This document shows, piece after piece, positions 16,717 through 27,927 of a DNA stretch of 64,000 bases. A program made the position numbers and the translations under genes. The stretch is from the NCBI GenBank assembly GCA_902492045.1, contig CABUKB010000001.1, positions 124,001 through 188,000 on the forward strand, read 5' to 3'. The notes beneath the pieces were generated by a model that was not told where the DNA came from, made no database searches, and saw only the letters and a list, made by a program, of their open reading frames with translations. Source of the DNA: an uncultured Oscillospiraceae bacterium (GTDB lineage: Bacteria > Bacillota > Clostridia > Oscillospirales > Acutalibacteraceae). Numbering within the stretch: the stretch's first letter is position 1; every line of letters starts with the position of its first letter.

Positions 16717-18063
16717 TCATTTATTGTGAAAGTGAATCGCATTCTGAGAGGAGGCAGAGCCTACCGGGATACCCCGCCGTATGAGTTCCTTCGCCGGAAA
16801 GCAATCGGTAAGGGGATGTACGCGGTGGCCCAGATACACCCGGCAGGCCGAATCCCCAATCGCCATCACCATCATGAAAACCCCGACCAGCTTCGGACTG
16901 AGCAAGGGGTAATCCACCATGCTGTTCATCACAAACCCTGCGGCAAAGGCCAAAAACACCCCGCCGAGCAGATGGGTTTCCGCCGAATGGGTCATCAAAT
17001 CCATCCCACGGCGCACGATCTTCCATCCCATCATAATCATCAGCGTCAAAGAAATGAGGCCGCCTTCCATGAGCAGCTGCAGCACCAGATTGTGGGCATG
17101 GGGCGCATTCACCCCGGATTCCAGCAGCACGTCCCAGAAGTTTTCCACCCCGGGTCCCAGGCCGAATATCGGGCTTTTCCCAAACGTTTTCAGCGCGACC
17201 TCCCAGATGGAGAAGCGTTCTGCAATGCTGAAGTCCACGCCGCCAATCGACAGGAAACGGGAGATGACCGACTGGGGGACCAGCAACAGCATGGAGATGA
17301 AGGAGAGCAGGAAGGGCACAATCCGTTTGGCATTGGTGATGCAAAGGATGAGAAGGATAACCAAAAGGCCGAGATAACTCCCCCGGGAAAAAGAGAAAGC
17401 AACGCCGCATACGGCAAATATTAGGCAGAACCGGCACAGAAGGCGCACCCCGGTCCGCCGTCCGCCGAAAGCGTAATACACCACAAAGGGGATCACCATC
17501 ACCAGGTATTCGCCCACTATGTTGGGGTTGGTGAACGTCGAACTGAAACGCATCTCCAGGATGGTGATATTGATGTCCATGGGGATCCATTCCATCACAA
17601 TGTTGTCGATCCAGCTCCAAAACTGGTTGGAGACGGGAATGCCGAACACACAGTTGAGGACATACTGGGCCAACCCCACCAGGCCCACGATGCCAGCGGT
17701 CACCGATATACAGAATAAAGCCGTATCAAAACGGTGCCGGTTGGTCATCACCGTCGTCATCGCCAGATAGACGAGGAACATCACCAGCCACATGAGAAAT
17801 GTCGCAAAGCTGTTGAAGGGATGTTTGGAATATAACACGCCAAAAGCGGTATACAGCATAAAGAAAAGGAGCAGCTTTCCGATGGGACCCACGGAGAGGA
17901 CGCGGCCCCGCCGCTTGGCATCGACGTTGGCGGCTACTACGGCGCCAATCGCCAGCAGGGGCGCGATGTATTCCGGAAACAAGGGAATAACCGCCACCAT
18001 CAGCAAAGCCAACAGCCAAGGCTGGCTGAGTGTCGCTTTCCAATCCTCGATCCGTGCTTTCAT
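16717..18063 (-). CDS. O-antigen ligase/polymerase-like membrane protein
   Basis: About 448 aa with roughly eleven hydrophobic segments and a large extracytoplasmic loop between the later helices. The Wzy_C-type signature is visible around FSFSRGSYLGLLVIL and in GLGPGVENFWDVLLESGVNAPHAHN, where family members carry the loop His involved in glycan transfer. Such proteins polymerise or ligate surface polysaccharides or teichoic-acid-like glycans. No glycosyltransferase genes are nearby, so the substrate is open. The ATG at 18063 is favoured over the GTG at 18090 because AAAGGGG precedes it and the GTG has no ribosome binding site. Confidence 0.8.
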   Translation of the reverse strand: MKARIEDWKATLSQPWLLALLMVAVIPLFPEYIAPLLAIGAVVAANVDAKRRGRVLSVGPIGKLLLFFMLYTAFGVLYSKHPFNSFATFLMWLVMFLVYLAMTTVMTNRHRFDTALFCISVTAGIVGLVGLAQYVLNCVFGIPVSNQFWSWIDNIVMEWIPMDINITILEMRFSSTFTNPNIVGEYLVMVIPFVVYYAFGGRRTGVRLLCRFCLIFAVCGVAFSFSRGSYLGLLVILLILCITNAKRIVPFLLSFISMLLLVPQSVISRFLSIGGVDFSIAERFSIWEVALKTFGKSPIFGLGPGVENFWDVLLESGVNAPHAHNLVLQLLMEGGLISLTLMIMMGWKIVRRGMDLMTHSAETHLLGGVFLAFAAGFVMNSMVDYPLLSPKLVGVFMMVMAIGDSACRVYLGHRVHPLTDCFPAKELIRRGIPVGSASSQNAIHFHNK

Positions 18064-18113
18064 CCTCGTCACCCCTTTCCCAAATTTCACAAAAAGATTC
18101 TGCTTTCTTTGGC

Positions 18114-18142
18114 ACTATACCATATTTGACCCCTGGATTCAA
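18114..18142 (-). promoter_or_regulatory. Promoter of the O-antigen-ligase-like gene
   Basis: On the minus strand: TTGAAT (18142-18137), a 17-nt spacer, TATAGT (18119-18114). Confidence 0.65.
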
Positions 18143-18261
18143 CTTTTATTACAAAGCTGTTATTTTTTTTGGACATTCGAATAGGATTACCGTCTGGAGT
18201 ACAAGCTCTTTGTATGAGAGGATGAGAAAGAAGGAAAATCCCGGACATTTTTCCATCAAAT

Positions 18262-18290
18262 TTGACTTTTTACAGGCGGCTTCGTATACT
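18262..18290 (+). promoter_or_regulatory. Promoter of the apbE-like gene
   Basis: TTGACT (18262-18267), a 17-nt spacer and TATACT (18285-18290), 36 nt before the ATG, which also has a GGAGGGAGAG ribosome binding site. Confidence 0.8.
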
Positions 18291-18326
18291 GTGAAACAAG
18301 CCGGATAGCCATAGGAGGGAGAGAGC

Positions 18327-19337
18327 ATGAACAAATTGAGACACGGTTTTGCCTATGGCGCGTCGATTTTGTGCCTTGCCCTCCTGGGATGCGCCGGATG
18401 CCGTGGAAAAAACCAGCCGGCCGGCCGCAGTGGATTCGCTTTGGATACCGCCGTGTCGATCACTCTCTATGCGTTATCAGCCGACGCGCCTTCTGCCGAG
18501 GCTCTGCTTGACGGCTGTTTTGCCGAATTGACCCGATATGAGCAGCTTTTGAGTGCGGAACGGGAAGAAAGCGAGATCGGGCGCCTCAATCGAGCGGAGG
18601 GAAACCCGGTCACTGTGTCGGAGGAAACCGCCGAACTGCTTCAAATCGGCCTTCGCTATGGCGAACTTACAAACGGCGCCCTGGACATCACCATCCGCCC
18701 GGCGAGCCGTTTGTGGGATTTTCGGGGCAACCCGGTTCTGCCCGATCCCGCCGCCCTATCCGCTGCGGCGGAACTGGTGGATTACCGGAATCTGCAGCTC
18801 GACGGGTTTACCGCGCGGCTGGCCGATAAGAGTGCCGCCGTGGACCTAGGCGGCATCGCTAAAGGCTATATCGCCGACCGCCTCACCTCTTACCTGACGG
18901 AAAACGGCGTCAAAAGCGCCCTGATCGACCTGGGCGGCAATATCGCTGTCATAGGGGACAAGGAGGGGAAAGACTGGAAAATCGGCATTCGTGATCCGGC
19001 CGATAACCAGGAATTGGCTGCCGTCATTCCCGTGCAAAACGCCTCGGTGGTCACATCGGGGACTTATGAGCGCGGGTTTTGGCTGGACGGCGTGCGGTAT
19101 CATCATCTGTTGGACCCCGAGACCGGATGGCCGGTACAAAACGGCCTGGCCTCTGTCACCATCGTATCCCCTCATTCGGTGGACGGAGATGCCCTGTCCA
19201 CCGCTTGTTTTGTTTTGGGCGAGGAAAAAGCCTTGTCGCTCATCGAAGCCCTGCCCGGTGTCGAAGCCCTTTTTATCCGGGACGACGGCAGTTTGAGCGC
19301 CACCTCCGGCCTTATTTATACCCTACCCGCCGCATAG
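18327..19337 (+). CDS. apbE: FAD:protein FMN transferase, lipoprotein (ApbE family)
   Basis: A 336-aa lipoprotein that transfers FMN from FAD onto threonine residues of flavoproteins such as Rnf/Nqr subunits. The signal peptide ends in lipobox LLGC with Cys22 as the lipidated residue. Family motifs follow: RLWDFRG (about 128), VDLGGIAKGYIADRL (about 171), LIDLGGNIAVIG (about 197), the substrate loop SGTYERGFWLDGVRYHHLLDP (about 240-260) and the metal-binding VDGDALSTACFVLG (about 286). The gene has its own promoter and no visible flavoprotein partner in the window. Confidence 0.9.
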   Translation: MNKLRHGFAYGASILCLALLGCAGCRGKNQPAGRSGFALDTAVSITLYALSADAPSAEALLDGCFAELTRYEQLLSAEREESEIGRLNRAEGNPVTVSEETAELLQIGLRYGELTNGALDITIRPASRLWDFRGNPVLPDPAALSAAAELVDYRNLQLDGFTARLADKSAAVDLGGIAKGYIADRLTSYLTENGVKSALIDLGGNIAVIGDKEGKDWKIGIRDPADNQELAAVIPVQNASVVTSGTYERGFWLDGVRYHHLLDPETGWPVQNGLASVTIVSPHSVDGDALSTACFVLGEEKALSLIEALPGVEALFIRDDGSLSATSGLIYTLPAA

Positions 19338-19414
19338 CCTCCTCATTCCTCCTAATCTTTCCTGACAGAGAGAAATACAGTGAAAAATGGTACATAATGC
19401 AGAGAGTTTGGTGC

Positions 19415-19442
19415 TTGTCATCGGCCAAAGTTTCCGTATAAT
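19415..19442 (+). promoter_or_regulatory. Promoter of the Gfo/Idh/MocA gene
   Basis: TTGTCA (19415-19420), a 16-nt spacer and TATAAT (19437-19442). Confidence 0.72.
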
Positions 19443-19481
19443 GTGAAATAGACCGGATTGGTACGAGAGGAGGGGCCTTAA

Positions 19482-20525
19482 ATGGATAAAATTTACGGTG
19501 TGGTGTTAATCGGCTGTGGCCATATCGGAGAAGAACATATCGCGCAAATCTATTACCGGGAGAACATCCGGATCGTCGCCGTTGTAGACGCGGACGAACA
19601 AAAGGCCCGGCTCTTTGCGGCCAAATACGGGGCCGACCGGTATGGCATCGACTACCACGAGTTTATCACCCGCAGCGATGTGGACATTGTGATTATCGCC
19701 ACGTATGTCAGCACCCATGTCACCATCCTGCGAGACTGTGTGGTGGCAGGCAAGCATGTGCTGTGCGAGAAGCCCATCGCCGCCAACGCGCAGGACGGCC
19801 GGGAGTTCTACCGCCTGGCCCAAAACGGCCACTCCCAGGTATTGGTGGCGCATATCCTCCGGCGCAACGCTTCCTATATCCGGATCCGGGACCTGATCCG
19901 CTCCGGTGTGATCGGGCGGCTCAAAACTGTCCGCATGACCCAAAACCATCACGCACTTGATTGGAGCCGTTACCGCCGGCTGCTGGAGGACTGTTCCCCC
20001 ATTCTGGACTGCGGTGTGCATTATTTCGACGTACTCCAGTGGTTCACCGGTTCCCCCATCGTTGAGGTGATGGGAATGGGGACCGCAGTGGATGCGGATT
20101 TGGAACCCGGCCAGATCAATTACGGCATCGTGACAATGCGGCTGGAAGACGGTACGATGGGCTATTATGAGGCCGGCTGGGGACGCACCTTCGCCTCCGG
20201 AAACGTCAAACAGTTCATTGGGGACCAGGGACATATCACGCTGACCATGCAGGCGGCTCGCGGCACGCATGTGGAAATGGGGGACCTGATCGAGGTCTAT
20301 CATGCGCCGTCCGATACCTATGAGCAGATCAACGTCGAGGCTATATACAAGGACATGTGGGGGCAGCTTTCCTCCCTGATCGACCGTATAGAGGGGCGCC
20401 CCACCGACGCCCCCACCATTGAGGAAGCCTACAGCGCCTTCCGTGCTGCTCTGGCGGCTGATCGGGCGATTCGCACCAACTCGGTTGTCCGCGTTTCCGA
20501 TCTCCCGGAAACAACGGCCATATAA
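19482..20525 (+). CDS. Gfo/Idh/MocA family oxidoreductase
   Basis: A 347-aa NAD(P)-dependent dehydrogenase of the sugar/inositol oxidoreductase family. The N-terminal Rossmann fold shows the dinucleotide motif GCGHIG (11-16). The catalytic Lys is in CEKP (about 95-98), and the substrate-binding D-x-x-x-H is at Asp177/His181 in LDCGVHYFD. Substrates are usually sugars, inositols or their derivatives; nothing nearby narrows this. Monocistronic, with a promoter upstream and a strong terminator about 105 bp downstream. The ribosome binding site is GAGAGGAGG. Confidence 0.87.
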   Translation: MDKIYGVVLIGCGHIGEEHIAQIYYRENIRIVAVVDADEQKARLFAAKYGADRYGIDYHEFITRSDVDIVIIATYVSTHVTILRDCVVAGKHVLCEKPIAANAQDGREFYRLAQNGHSQVLVAHILRRNASYIRIRDLIRSGVIGRLKTVRMTQNHHALDWSRYRRLLEDCSPILDCGVHYFDVLQWFTGSPIVEVMGMGTAVDADLEPGQINYGIVTMRLEDGTMGYYEAGWGRTFASGNVKQFIGDQGHITLTMQAARGTHVEMGDLIEVYHAPSDTYEQINVEAIYKDMWGQLSSLIDRIEGRPTDAPTIEEAYSAFRAALAADRAIRTNSVVRVSDLPETTAI

Positions 20526-20629
20526 CGTCGGAGTAACGGGTCGCGCTTACGCACACATACATAGGCCGGCAAAGCCGTGCTTCGCGTTCATCAGCATAGG
20601 ACGCGAAAGGCAGGCCATATTATAAACTC

Positions 20630-20670
20630 AAGGGGCTGCTGCAAAGACCTATTTTGCAGCAGCCCCTTTT
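20630..20670 (+). terminator. Terminator after the oxidoreductase gene
   Basis: A perfect 16-bp stem (20630-20645 / 20653-20668) centred on GGGGCTGCTGC, ending in a run of Ts. Confidence 0.88.
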
Positions 20671-20722
20671 TTCTGGTTTATAGAATTTCGTTTTAGCGGC
20701 CTTGCACGGCCCGGCTCAAAGA

Positions 20723-20908
20723 TTACGGATTCTCATTGGATTCATCCTTAAGATTATCCAACGCCACCCGGATGGCTTCGATGACAAATGCCGAAAAAGT
20801 GCAATCCCGTCCCTTAATGGCTTCCTCCACTCCGTCAATCAAGTCATTGGGGATCCGAATACACTTGTTGGTGGTCGGCGGAACGGATGGTATCTTAAAT
20901 TTCCTCAT
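20723..20908 (-). CDS. Small ribbon-helix-helix-like protein
   Basis: A 61-aa protein. The core KCIRIPNDLIDGVEEAIKG followed by TFSAFVIEAIRVALDNL has the strand-helix-helix pattern of MetJ/Arc-type (RHH) DNA-binding proteins. The ATG at 20908 has a GGGAG ribosome binding site 7-9 nt upstream; the longer open frame has none. The upstream DNA is AT-rich and holds two palindromes (20946-20957 and 20964-20982) that could be autoregulatory operators. No toxin gene is adjacent, so an antitoxin role is not supported. Confidence 0.65.
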   Translation of the reverse strand: MRKFKIPSVPPTTNKCIRIPNDLIDGVEEAIKGRDCTFSAFVIEAIRVALDNLKDESNENP

Positions 20909-20945
20909 CATATCTCTCCCGTATCCTTCAATTACGTCTGCCCTT

Positions 20946-20982
20946 ATTATGCATAATTTTTGCATGTGAATATGTATCACAT
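20946..20982. promoter_or_regulatory. Paired palindromes upstream of the RHH-like gene
   Basis: ATTATGCATAAT (20946-20957) is a perfect 12-bp palindrome. ATGTGA-N7-TCACAT (20964-20982) is an interrupted inverted repeat. Both lie 38-75 bp upstream of the start codon. Confidence 0.45.
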
Positions 20983-21120
20983 ATGTATTGCATTTTTTTG
21001 CCATATATGATATGATGAAGACAAATCCGATGATGACATCTTGAGCGGGTGATTCGTGACTTCGCCTGTAACTCTTTATGTGTTTTCCTCCAATGGCTTT
21101 CCCCTTTCTATTTCCCCATA

Positions 21121-21162
21121 ACAGCACAGCCGGTGCGGCAATGGCCGCATCGGCTGTGCTGT
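21121..21162. terminator. Hairpin downstream of the Tic20/DUF4870-like gene
   Basis: An 18-bp stem with one G-T pair (21121-21138 / 21145-21162), ending in CTGTGCTGTTTCG. It lies about 30 bp past the stop of the minus-strand gene; the T tract is weak on both strands. Confidence 0.55.
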
Positions 21163-21191
21163 TTCGTCCTAAAACGCCGGGTTCTTCGCGT

Positions 21192-21518
21192 TTACTGGAT
21201 AAAATGGAACAGATTGCCGATCACTGGCAGTGGCTTCGTCTTTCCCTGAGAGGCATTGACAATCCCAAGGATCGCCAATATCAGGCATAAGAACCCCAAA
21301 ATCCCGCCGACAATTGAAAAGAGCCACCCCAGGAAGGGAATGCTGGACAAAATGGTAATGGCGCTCGATATCACTTCCAAAAGAAAGAGAATCAGCCCTT
21401 GATTGGTGTGGAATTTGACATCCGGATCCTCCTTTTCTATAAACAGACCCAGTATCCACAGAATGCCTATGTAATCCAGGATGGATACAACCTTGGCCGC
21501 CGACTGGTTTCTTGCCAT
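21192..21518 (-). CDS. Small Tic20/DUF4870-like membrane protein
   Basis: A 108-aa protein with three to four hydrophobic segments. The motif PDVKFHTNQGLILFLLEVI in the middle and the glycine-rich hydrophobic C-terminal half match clostridial proteins of the DUF4870/Tic20-like kind, whose role is not defined. The start MARNQSAAK at 21518 is chosen from homology-like length; the frame continues upstream without a better signal, and the ribosome binding site (AGGAAAG) is somewhat distant. The preceding gene in the same direction is polA-proximal DNA, with about 180 bp between. Confidence 0.65.
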   Translation of the reverse strand: MARNQSAAKVVSILDYIGILWILGLFIEKEDPDVKFHTNQGLILFLLEVISSAITILSSIPFLGWLFSIVGGILGFLCLILAILGIVNASQGKTKPLPVIGNLFHFIQ

Positions 21519-21698
21519 ACAACATACCCGCTTTCCTATAAATTTGTTATGTACCGGGTCCCTGTGGAAGCGGCCCGGGGGAGACTTTGATATCCCCCGG
21601 CACCAAACAGGAGCCAGGGGTGCCGGTCTATTGGGGAGCATCCGGCGTGGACAGCGCCCGGCCGCGCGGTCCATGCCTGCCGGCTGGCATGGAGACGA

Positions 21699-24305
21699 CT
21701 ACCCTTTGGCATCATACCAGGTCTTTCCCACGTGGACATCGGCGGACAGTTTGACCGACAAATCGGCCGCCCCTTCCATTTCCTCCTTGAGCAGCGCGGC
21801 GGCGCGTTCCGCTTCGTCTTCGGGCGCTTCCACGATCAGCTCATCGTGTACCTGCAGGATCAGTCTGGCCTGCATCCCTTCCTCTGCCAGTCTCCGATAG
21901 ACCCGCACCATCGCACGCTTGATAATGTCCGCCGCGGTCCCCTGTATCGGCATGTTCCGCGCGACCCTTTCTCCAAAGGAACGGGTGACGCCGTTGGACG
22001 CACGCAGTTCGGGCAGGGGGCGCCGTCTGCCGTATAGGGTCTTGGCATACCCGCAGGCCTTAGCCTCTTCGATTAGGCGGTCCATAAACCCGGCCACCGC
22101 CCCGTAGTGGCGGAGATACTCCTCGATATAGGTCTTTGCCTCGGCATAGCTGACATGAATATCCTGGGAGAGGGAATGCGCGCCAATCCCATAGACGATC
22201 CCGAAATTGACCGCCTTGGCACGGGACCGCATCAGAGGGGTCACGAGATCTTCGGGCACGCCGAAAACCTGGGAGGCGGTGATGCGGTGAATATCGGCAC
22301 CGGTATTGAACGCCTCGATCATGGTGGGATCGCCCGCCATATGGGCGAGGACCCGCAGTTCAATCTGAGAATAATCGGCGTCACAAAGTACCCATCCCTC
22401 CCGGGCCCGGAAAAAGCGGCGGAGTTCCCGCCCCAGTTCCTGGCGGACCGGAATATTCTGCAAATTGGGTTCGGTTGAAGATATCCGGCCGGTGCGGGTC
22501 TCGGTCTGATTGAAGGAAGAATGGATCCGCCCATCCGGTCCAACGACTTTAAGCAGGCCGTCGCAATAAGTCGACTTGAGTTTGGACAAGGTCCGGTAAT
22601 CGAGCAGCATCTCCACCACCGGATGAGCATTCCGCAGACTTTCGAGTACCGCCGCGCTGGTGGAATACCCCGTCTTGGTCTTCTTTTTGGCGGGCAGCCC
22701 CAAATCCTCGAACAGGGCAACCGCAAGCTGTTTCGGGGAATTGAGGTTGAACGCGTATCCCACCGCTTCGGTGATCTGCGCCTGGATCGCGGTGATGCGG
22801 TTCTCCAGCAGAGCGCCGAATTCCGCGATGCCCTTCACATCCACCGCAAAACCGACGGATTCCATATCCGCCAGCACTCCCGCCAGAGGAATCTCGATCT
22901 CGCGGAGCAGAGCCCCCATCTCCCGCTCCTGCAATTCCCGCTCCAAACGGTCAGATAAGGGGGAGAAGATGCCGGCTTGGGCGGGGATGCCCTCCTCTGC
23001 CGGCTGTGAAATGCCGTATTCCTGCGCGAGCCGGGACAACGCATACCCCGAAGCCAGAGGATTGAGCAGATATCCCGCCAGCATCGTATCCATGCCCACC
23101 GGCCCGAGGCCGGGACCGTCTTCCGGCCTCTCCCGAATCAACAGGGATGACAAAGCCTTGACATCGTGGGTACGTTTCTCCACGGTATCATTCCGCAGCA
23201 AAGCAAGCAGTTCCGGATATGCGGTATCCTCCCGTGCGATATACACGGCCGCGCGGCCGGCATCCGTCTCGGCCATACACCAAAACCCGGCGAGCACCCC
23301 TTCCTCCATCACAGGCAGAAAATCCAGACTGTTCGCCTCCCGCACACGAGCGAGCAGATCCGAAACAGACAGCCGGATCAGGGGCTTCACCGGGGATGTG
23401 TTTCCTTCCGGGGAAACCTCCGGTGCGGATAAGGGATCATTGAGCCCCATTTTTTCCGCGAGTTTGAACAACTCCAGCTGCGCCATCCGGCGGGCGAGTT
23501 CCTCCCGCCTGACCGGTTTGAGCGTATAGGCATCCATATCGGTGTCCACCGGCGCCTGACAGCAGATGGTGCCGAGTTCCCGGCTCAGATAGGCGCTATC
23601 CTTCCCTGCGGCCAGCTTGTTCCGCACCCCCTCCCGGATCTCCGGGGAATCCAGATGCGCGTACAGTTCATCCAGGGTATGAAAGGCATGCAGCAGGCTG
23701 AGGGCCGTCTTCTCCCCTATGCCGGGCACACCCGGAATGTTGTCGCTCGCGTCTCCCATCAGCGCCTTGAGATCAATGAGCTGGGCAGGCAAAAGTCCGT
23801 ACTTTTCCTCAATCGCGGCAATATCATAGGCGGTTGTGTCAGGCCGCCCCATTTTTGTCGCAGCGAGAAGCACCGTCACTTTCTCCCCCACGAGCTGGAG
23901 GGCATCCCGGTCCCCCGTGGCAATGAAGCAGTCCCCCCCCTGCCGTACGGCGGCGGCAGACAGAGTTCCCAGAATATCGTCGGCCTCGTATCCATCCTGT
24001 TCCACGACGGCACACCCCATCAGGTCAAGCAGTTCCTTAATGACCGGGAGCTGTTCCGCGAGTTCATCCGGCATCCCTTTTCTTCCCGCCTTATACGCCG
24101 CGTAGCGTTGATGCCGGAATGTCGGCGCCTTGCGGTCAAAGGCAACCGCTATGCGGTCTGGACCGGTCTGATCCCGCAGTTTATGAAAGATATTAAGAAA
24201 TCCCACCACTGCATTGGTATAGTGCCCATCTTTCGTCGTGAGCAGTTTAATACCGTAAAACGCCCGGTTGAGGATGCTGTTTCCATCGAGAACCAGTAAA
24301 CGCAT
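21699..24305 (-). CDS. polA: DNA polymerase I
   Basis: An 868-aa repair and Okazaki-fragment polymerase. Residues 1-290 form the 5'-3' nuclease (VLDGNS, GYEADDILG, DASDNIPGVPGIGEKTA). The middle domain occupies the 3'-5' exonuclease position but lacks the first DxE pair (FLPVME in its place), so proofreading is probably absent, as in Bacillus and Thermus enzymes. The polymerase domain has motif A DYSQIELR (about 640), motif B RSRAKAVNFGIVYG (about 700) and motif C QVHDEL (about 820). The start MRLLVLDGNS at 24305 is the family start; the frame's upstream extension is not conserved. A -10 TATACT lies at 24351-24346 on the minus strand, with a weak -35. Confidence 0.95.
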   Translation of the reverse strand: MRLLVLDGNSILNRAFYGIKLLTTKDGHYTNAVVGFLNIFHKLRDQTGPDRIAVAFDRKAPTFRHQRYAAYKAGRKGMPDELAEQLPVIKELLDLMGCAVVEQDGYEADDILGTLSAAAVRQGGDCFIATGDRDALQLVGEKVTVLLAATKMGRPDTTAYDIAAIEEKYGLLPAQLIDLKALMGDASDNIPGVPGIGEKTALSLLHAFHTLDELYAHLDSPEIREGVRNKLAAGKDSAYLSRELGTICCQAPVDTDMDAYTLKPVRREELARRMAQLELFKLAEKMGLNDPLSAPEVSPEGNTSPVKPLIRLSVSDLLARVREANSLDFLPVMEEGVLAGFWCMAETDAGRAAVYIAREDTAYPELLALLRNDTVEKRTHDVKALSSLLIRERPEDGPGLGPVGMDTMLAGYLLNPLASGYALSRLAQEYGISQPAEEGIPAQAGIFSPLSDRLERELQEREMGALLREIEIPLAGVLADMESVGFAVDVKGIAEFGALLENRITAIQAQITEAVGYAFNLNSPKQLAVALFEDLGLPAKKKTKTGYSTSAAVLESLRNAHPVVEMLLDYRTLSKLKSTYCDGLLKVVGPDGRIHSSFNQTETRTGRISSTEPNLQNIPVRQELGRELRRFFRAREGWVLCDADYSQIELRVLAHMAGDPTMIEAFNTGADIHRITASQVFGVPEDLVTPLMRSRAKAVNFGIVYGIGAHSLSQDIHVSYAEAKTYIEEYLRHYGAVAGFMDRLIEEAKACGYAKTLYGRRRPLPELRASNGVTRSFGERVARNMPIQGTAADIIKRAMVRVYRRLAEEGMQARLILQVHDELIVEAPEDEAERAAALLKEEMEGAADLSVKLSADVHVGKTWYDAKG

Positions 24306-24448
24306 ACCCAGTCCGCCTTCCGTCGCAAGATGATTGCCTTTGAACAGTATACCACGAATCGCGGCGAATTGCACGTCCATTCCCGTTTTCCGCCTTTTGC
24401 AGGTTCTCCCTTTCCCCCGAACGGCAACCAGGGCGGCACGGAAAAAAG

Positions 24449-25321
24449 TCAAACCACGCCGTCCTCCTCAAAACTGGCGGACGGACTGGTCAAGTCAAAT
24501 AGCAGACGGTTATCCCGGATAAAGCGGTACCGAACCGTACAGTAGGCATGCTCGTGGATGGTGCGGGCCATCCGGCCGATGGCCGGGGCCTTCAGTGGAT
24601 GGGCAGACGCCTCTAGGAGTTCGGCCTCCAGACGGCTTTTCCCTTCGGTCAGAACCACCCGTCCCTGTTCCCACAGGGCAACTCTGGCCCCCGTGTAGGT
24701 AGCCATCCGGATTTCCCTGCCTTTATCCCAGACGGCGGCGATACAACCCGTGAATCGAATTCCCCCATAAGGGATCGTCGCCACCGACAACATCACACCG
24801 GCCGTACGGCCGGCAAACGTATTGCACTGCGTCCAGGTATACCGCTTGGGGAAGGAGCGGCCGCGATCTCCCTCGATATATCCGGTTCCTCCGGAAAGGT
24901 CGAACATTCTGCCGTTCAAGCGGATTTGCCCGTGCAGGCTGTGACCCAGGCTCACCACCGTATGACGGCACTCCATCCCCGGAGCGAACCGGAATGGCCC
25001 CATGATATCGGACCGGGGGCATGCGGGAAACCCAAAACGGATCTTTCCCCGCAAGGACAGGCCGGGCGCCTCCACGCACAGGCGTATCCCTTCCCGGGTA
25101 AATACGGAATCCCCCAACCGGACGGCCAGCCGGTCGCAGCTCCGCTCGAATTCGTCCATGGAATAAGGGATAAACCAAGAGTTTTTGCGGTCAATCACCT
25201 GAAGGAAAGCGCCCTGTTTTCCCTCCCTCTCCACATAATACCCCGGAATCAGGGCCAGGGTTTCCCCTTCCCATTGCTGTTTGAAATACCAGCCCTCGAA
25301 ATAAGGTCCGCGCTTCGGCAT
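24449..25321 (-). CDS. Tocopherol cyclase-like protein
   Basis: A 290-aa protein matching the tocopherol-cyclase/carotenoid-hydratase-like superfamily by its opening MPKRGPYFEGWYFKQQ, the following LALIPGYY and AFLQVIDRKNSWFIPY, and SGGTGYIEGDRGRSFPKRYTWTQCN (about 150-175). Characterised members act on isoprenoid substrates in plants and phototrophs; the clostridial ones have no known substrate. The ATG at 25321 has an excellent GGGAGG ribosome binding site 8 nt upstream, so the longer frame to 25393 is not used here. No isoprenoid or quinone genes are next to it. Confidence 0.75.
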   Translation of the reverse strand: MPKRGPYFEGWYFKQQWEGETLALIPGYYVEREGKQGAFLQVIDRKNSWFIPYSMDEFERSCDRLAVRLGDSVFTREGIRLCVEAPGLSLRGKIRFGFPACPRSDIMGPFRFAPGMECRHTVVSLGHSLHGQIRLNGRMFDLSGGTGYIEGDRGRSFPKRYTWTQCNTFAGRTAGVMLSVATIPYGGIRFTGCIAAVWDKGREIRMATYTGARVALWEQGRVVLTEGKSRLEAELLEASAHPLKAPAIGRMARTIHEHAYCTVRYRFIRDNRLLFDLTSPSASFEEDGVV

Positions 25322-25503
25322 TGAATCGGCCTCCCATCGCATTTTCTTCATCCAGTATGGGCGGCACAGGCGGGATTTATCCGGCGGTCCCATAGGAACC
25401 CGCCGTTTTCCCCATTCCCGGCGGCTGGCATGTGGAATACGGCCAAGGAAATGCCGTCATTTTCCCCGACATGAATCCGTCAATGAGTTTGTTCAAAAGA
25501 AAA

Positions 25504-25545
25504 CCCCTGTCTCAACGGCTTCTGCCGTTGAGACAGGGGCTGATG
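25504..25545 (-). terminator. Terminator of the cvpA-pgsA-clp operon
   Basis: A perfect 15-bp stem, CCCCTGTCTCAACGG (25504-25518) / CCGTTGAGACAGGGG (25525-25539). On the minus strand it is followed by TTTTCTTTT. It lies about 10 bp past the Clp stop codon. Confidence 0.9.
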
Positions 25546-25548
25546 GAT

Positions 25549-27852
<2,304 letters not shown>

Positions 27853-27927
27853 ATGGTACTTCCATCCTTTCGGAAACCGGGATTGGCTTCGGAATTCTCG
27901 ACCGGAAACTTGCCTTGCCAGCAAACG

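Noticed and set aside
22900..23400. Missing DxE in the PolI 3'-5' exonuclease domain as a novel loss
   Set aside because: Loss of proofreading residues is common in PolI of Firmicutes and Thermus, so it is not unusual by itself.
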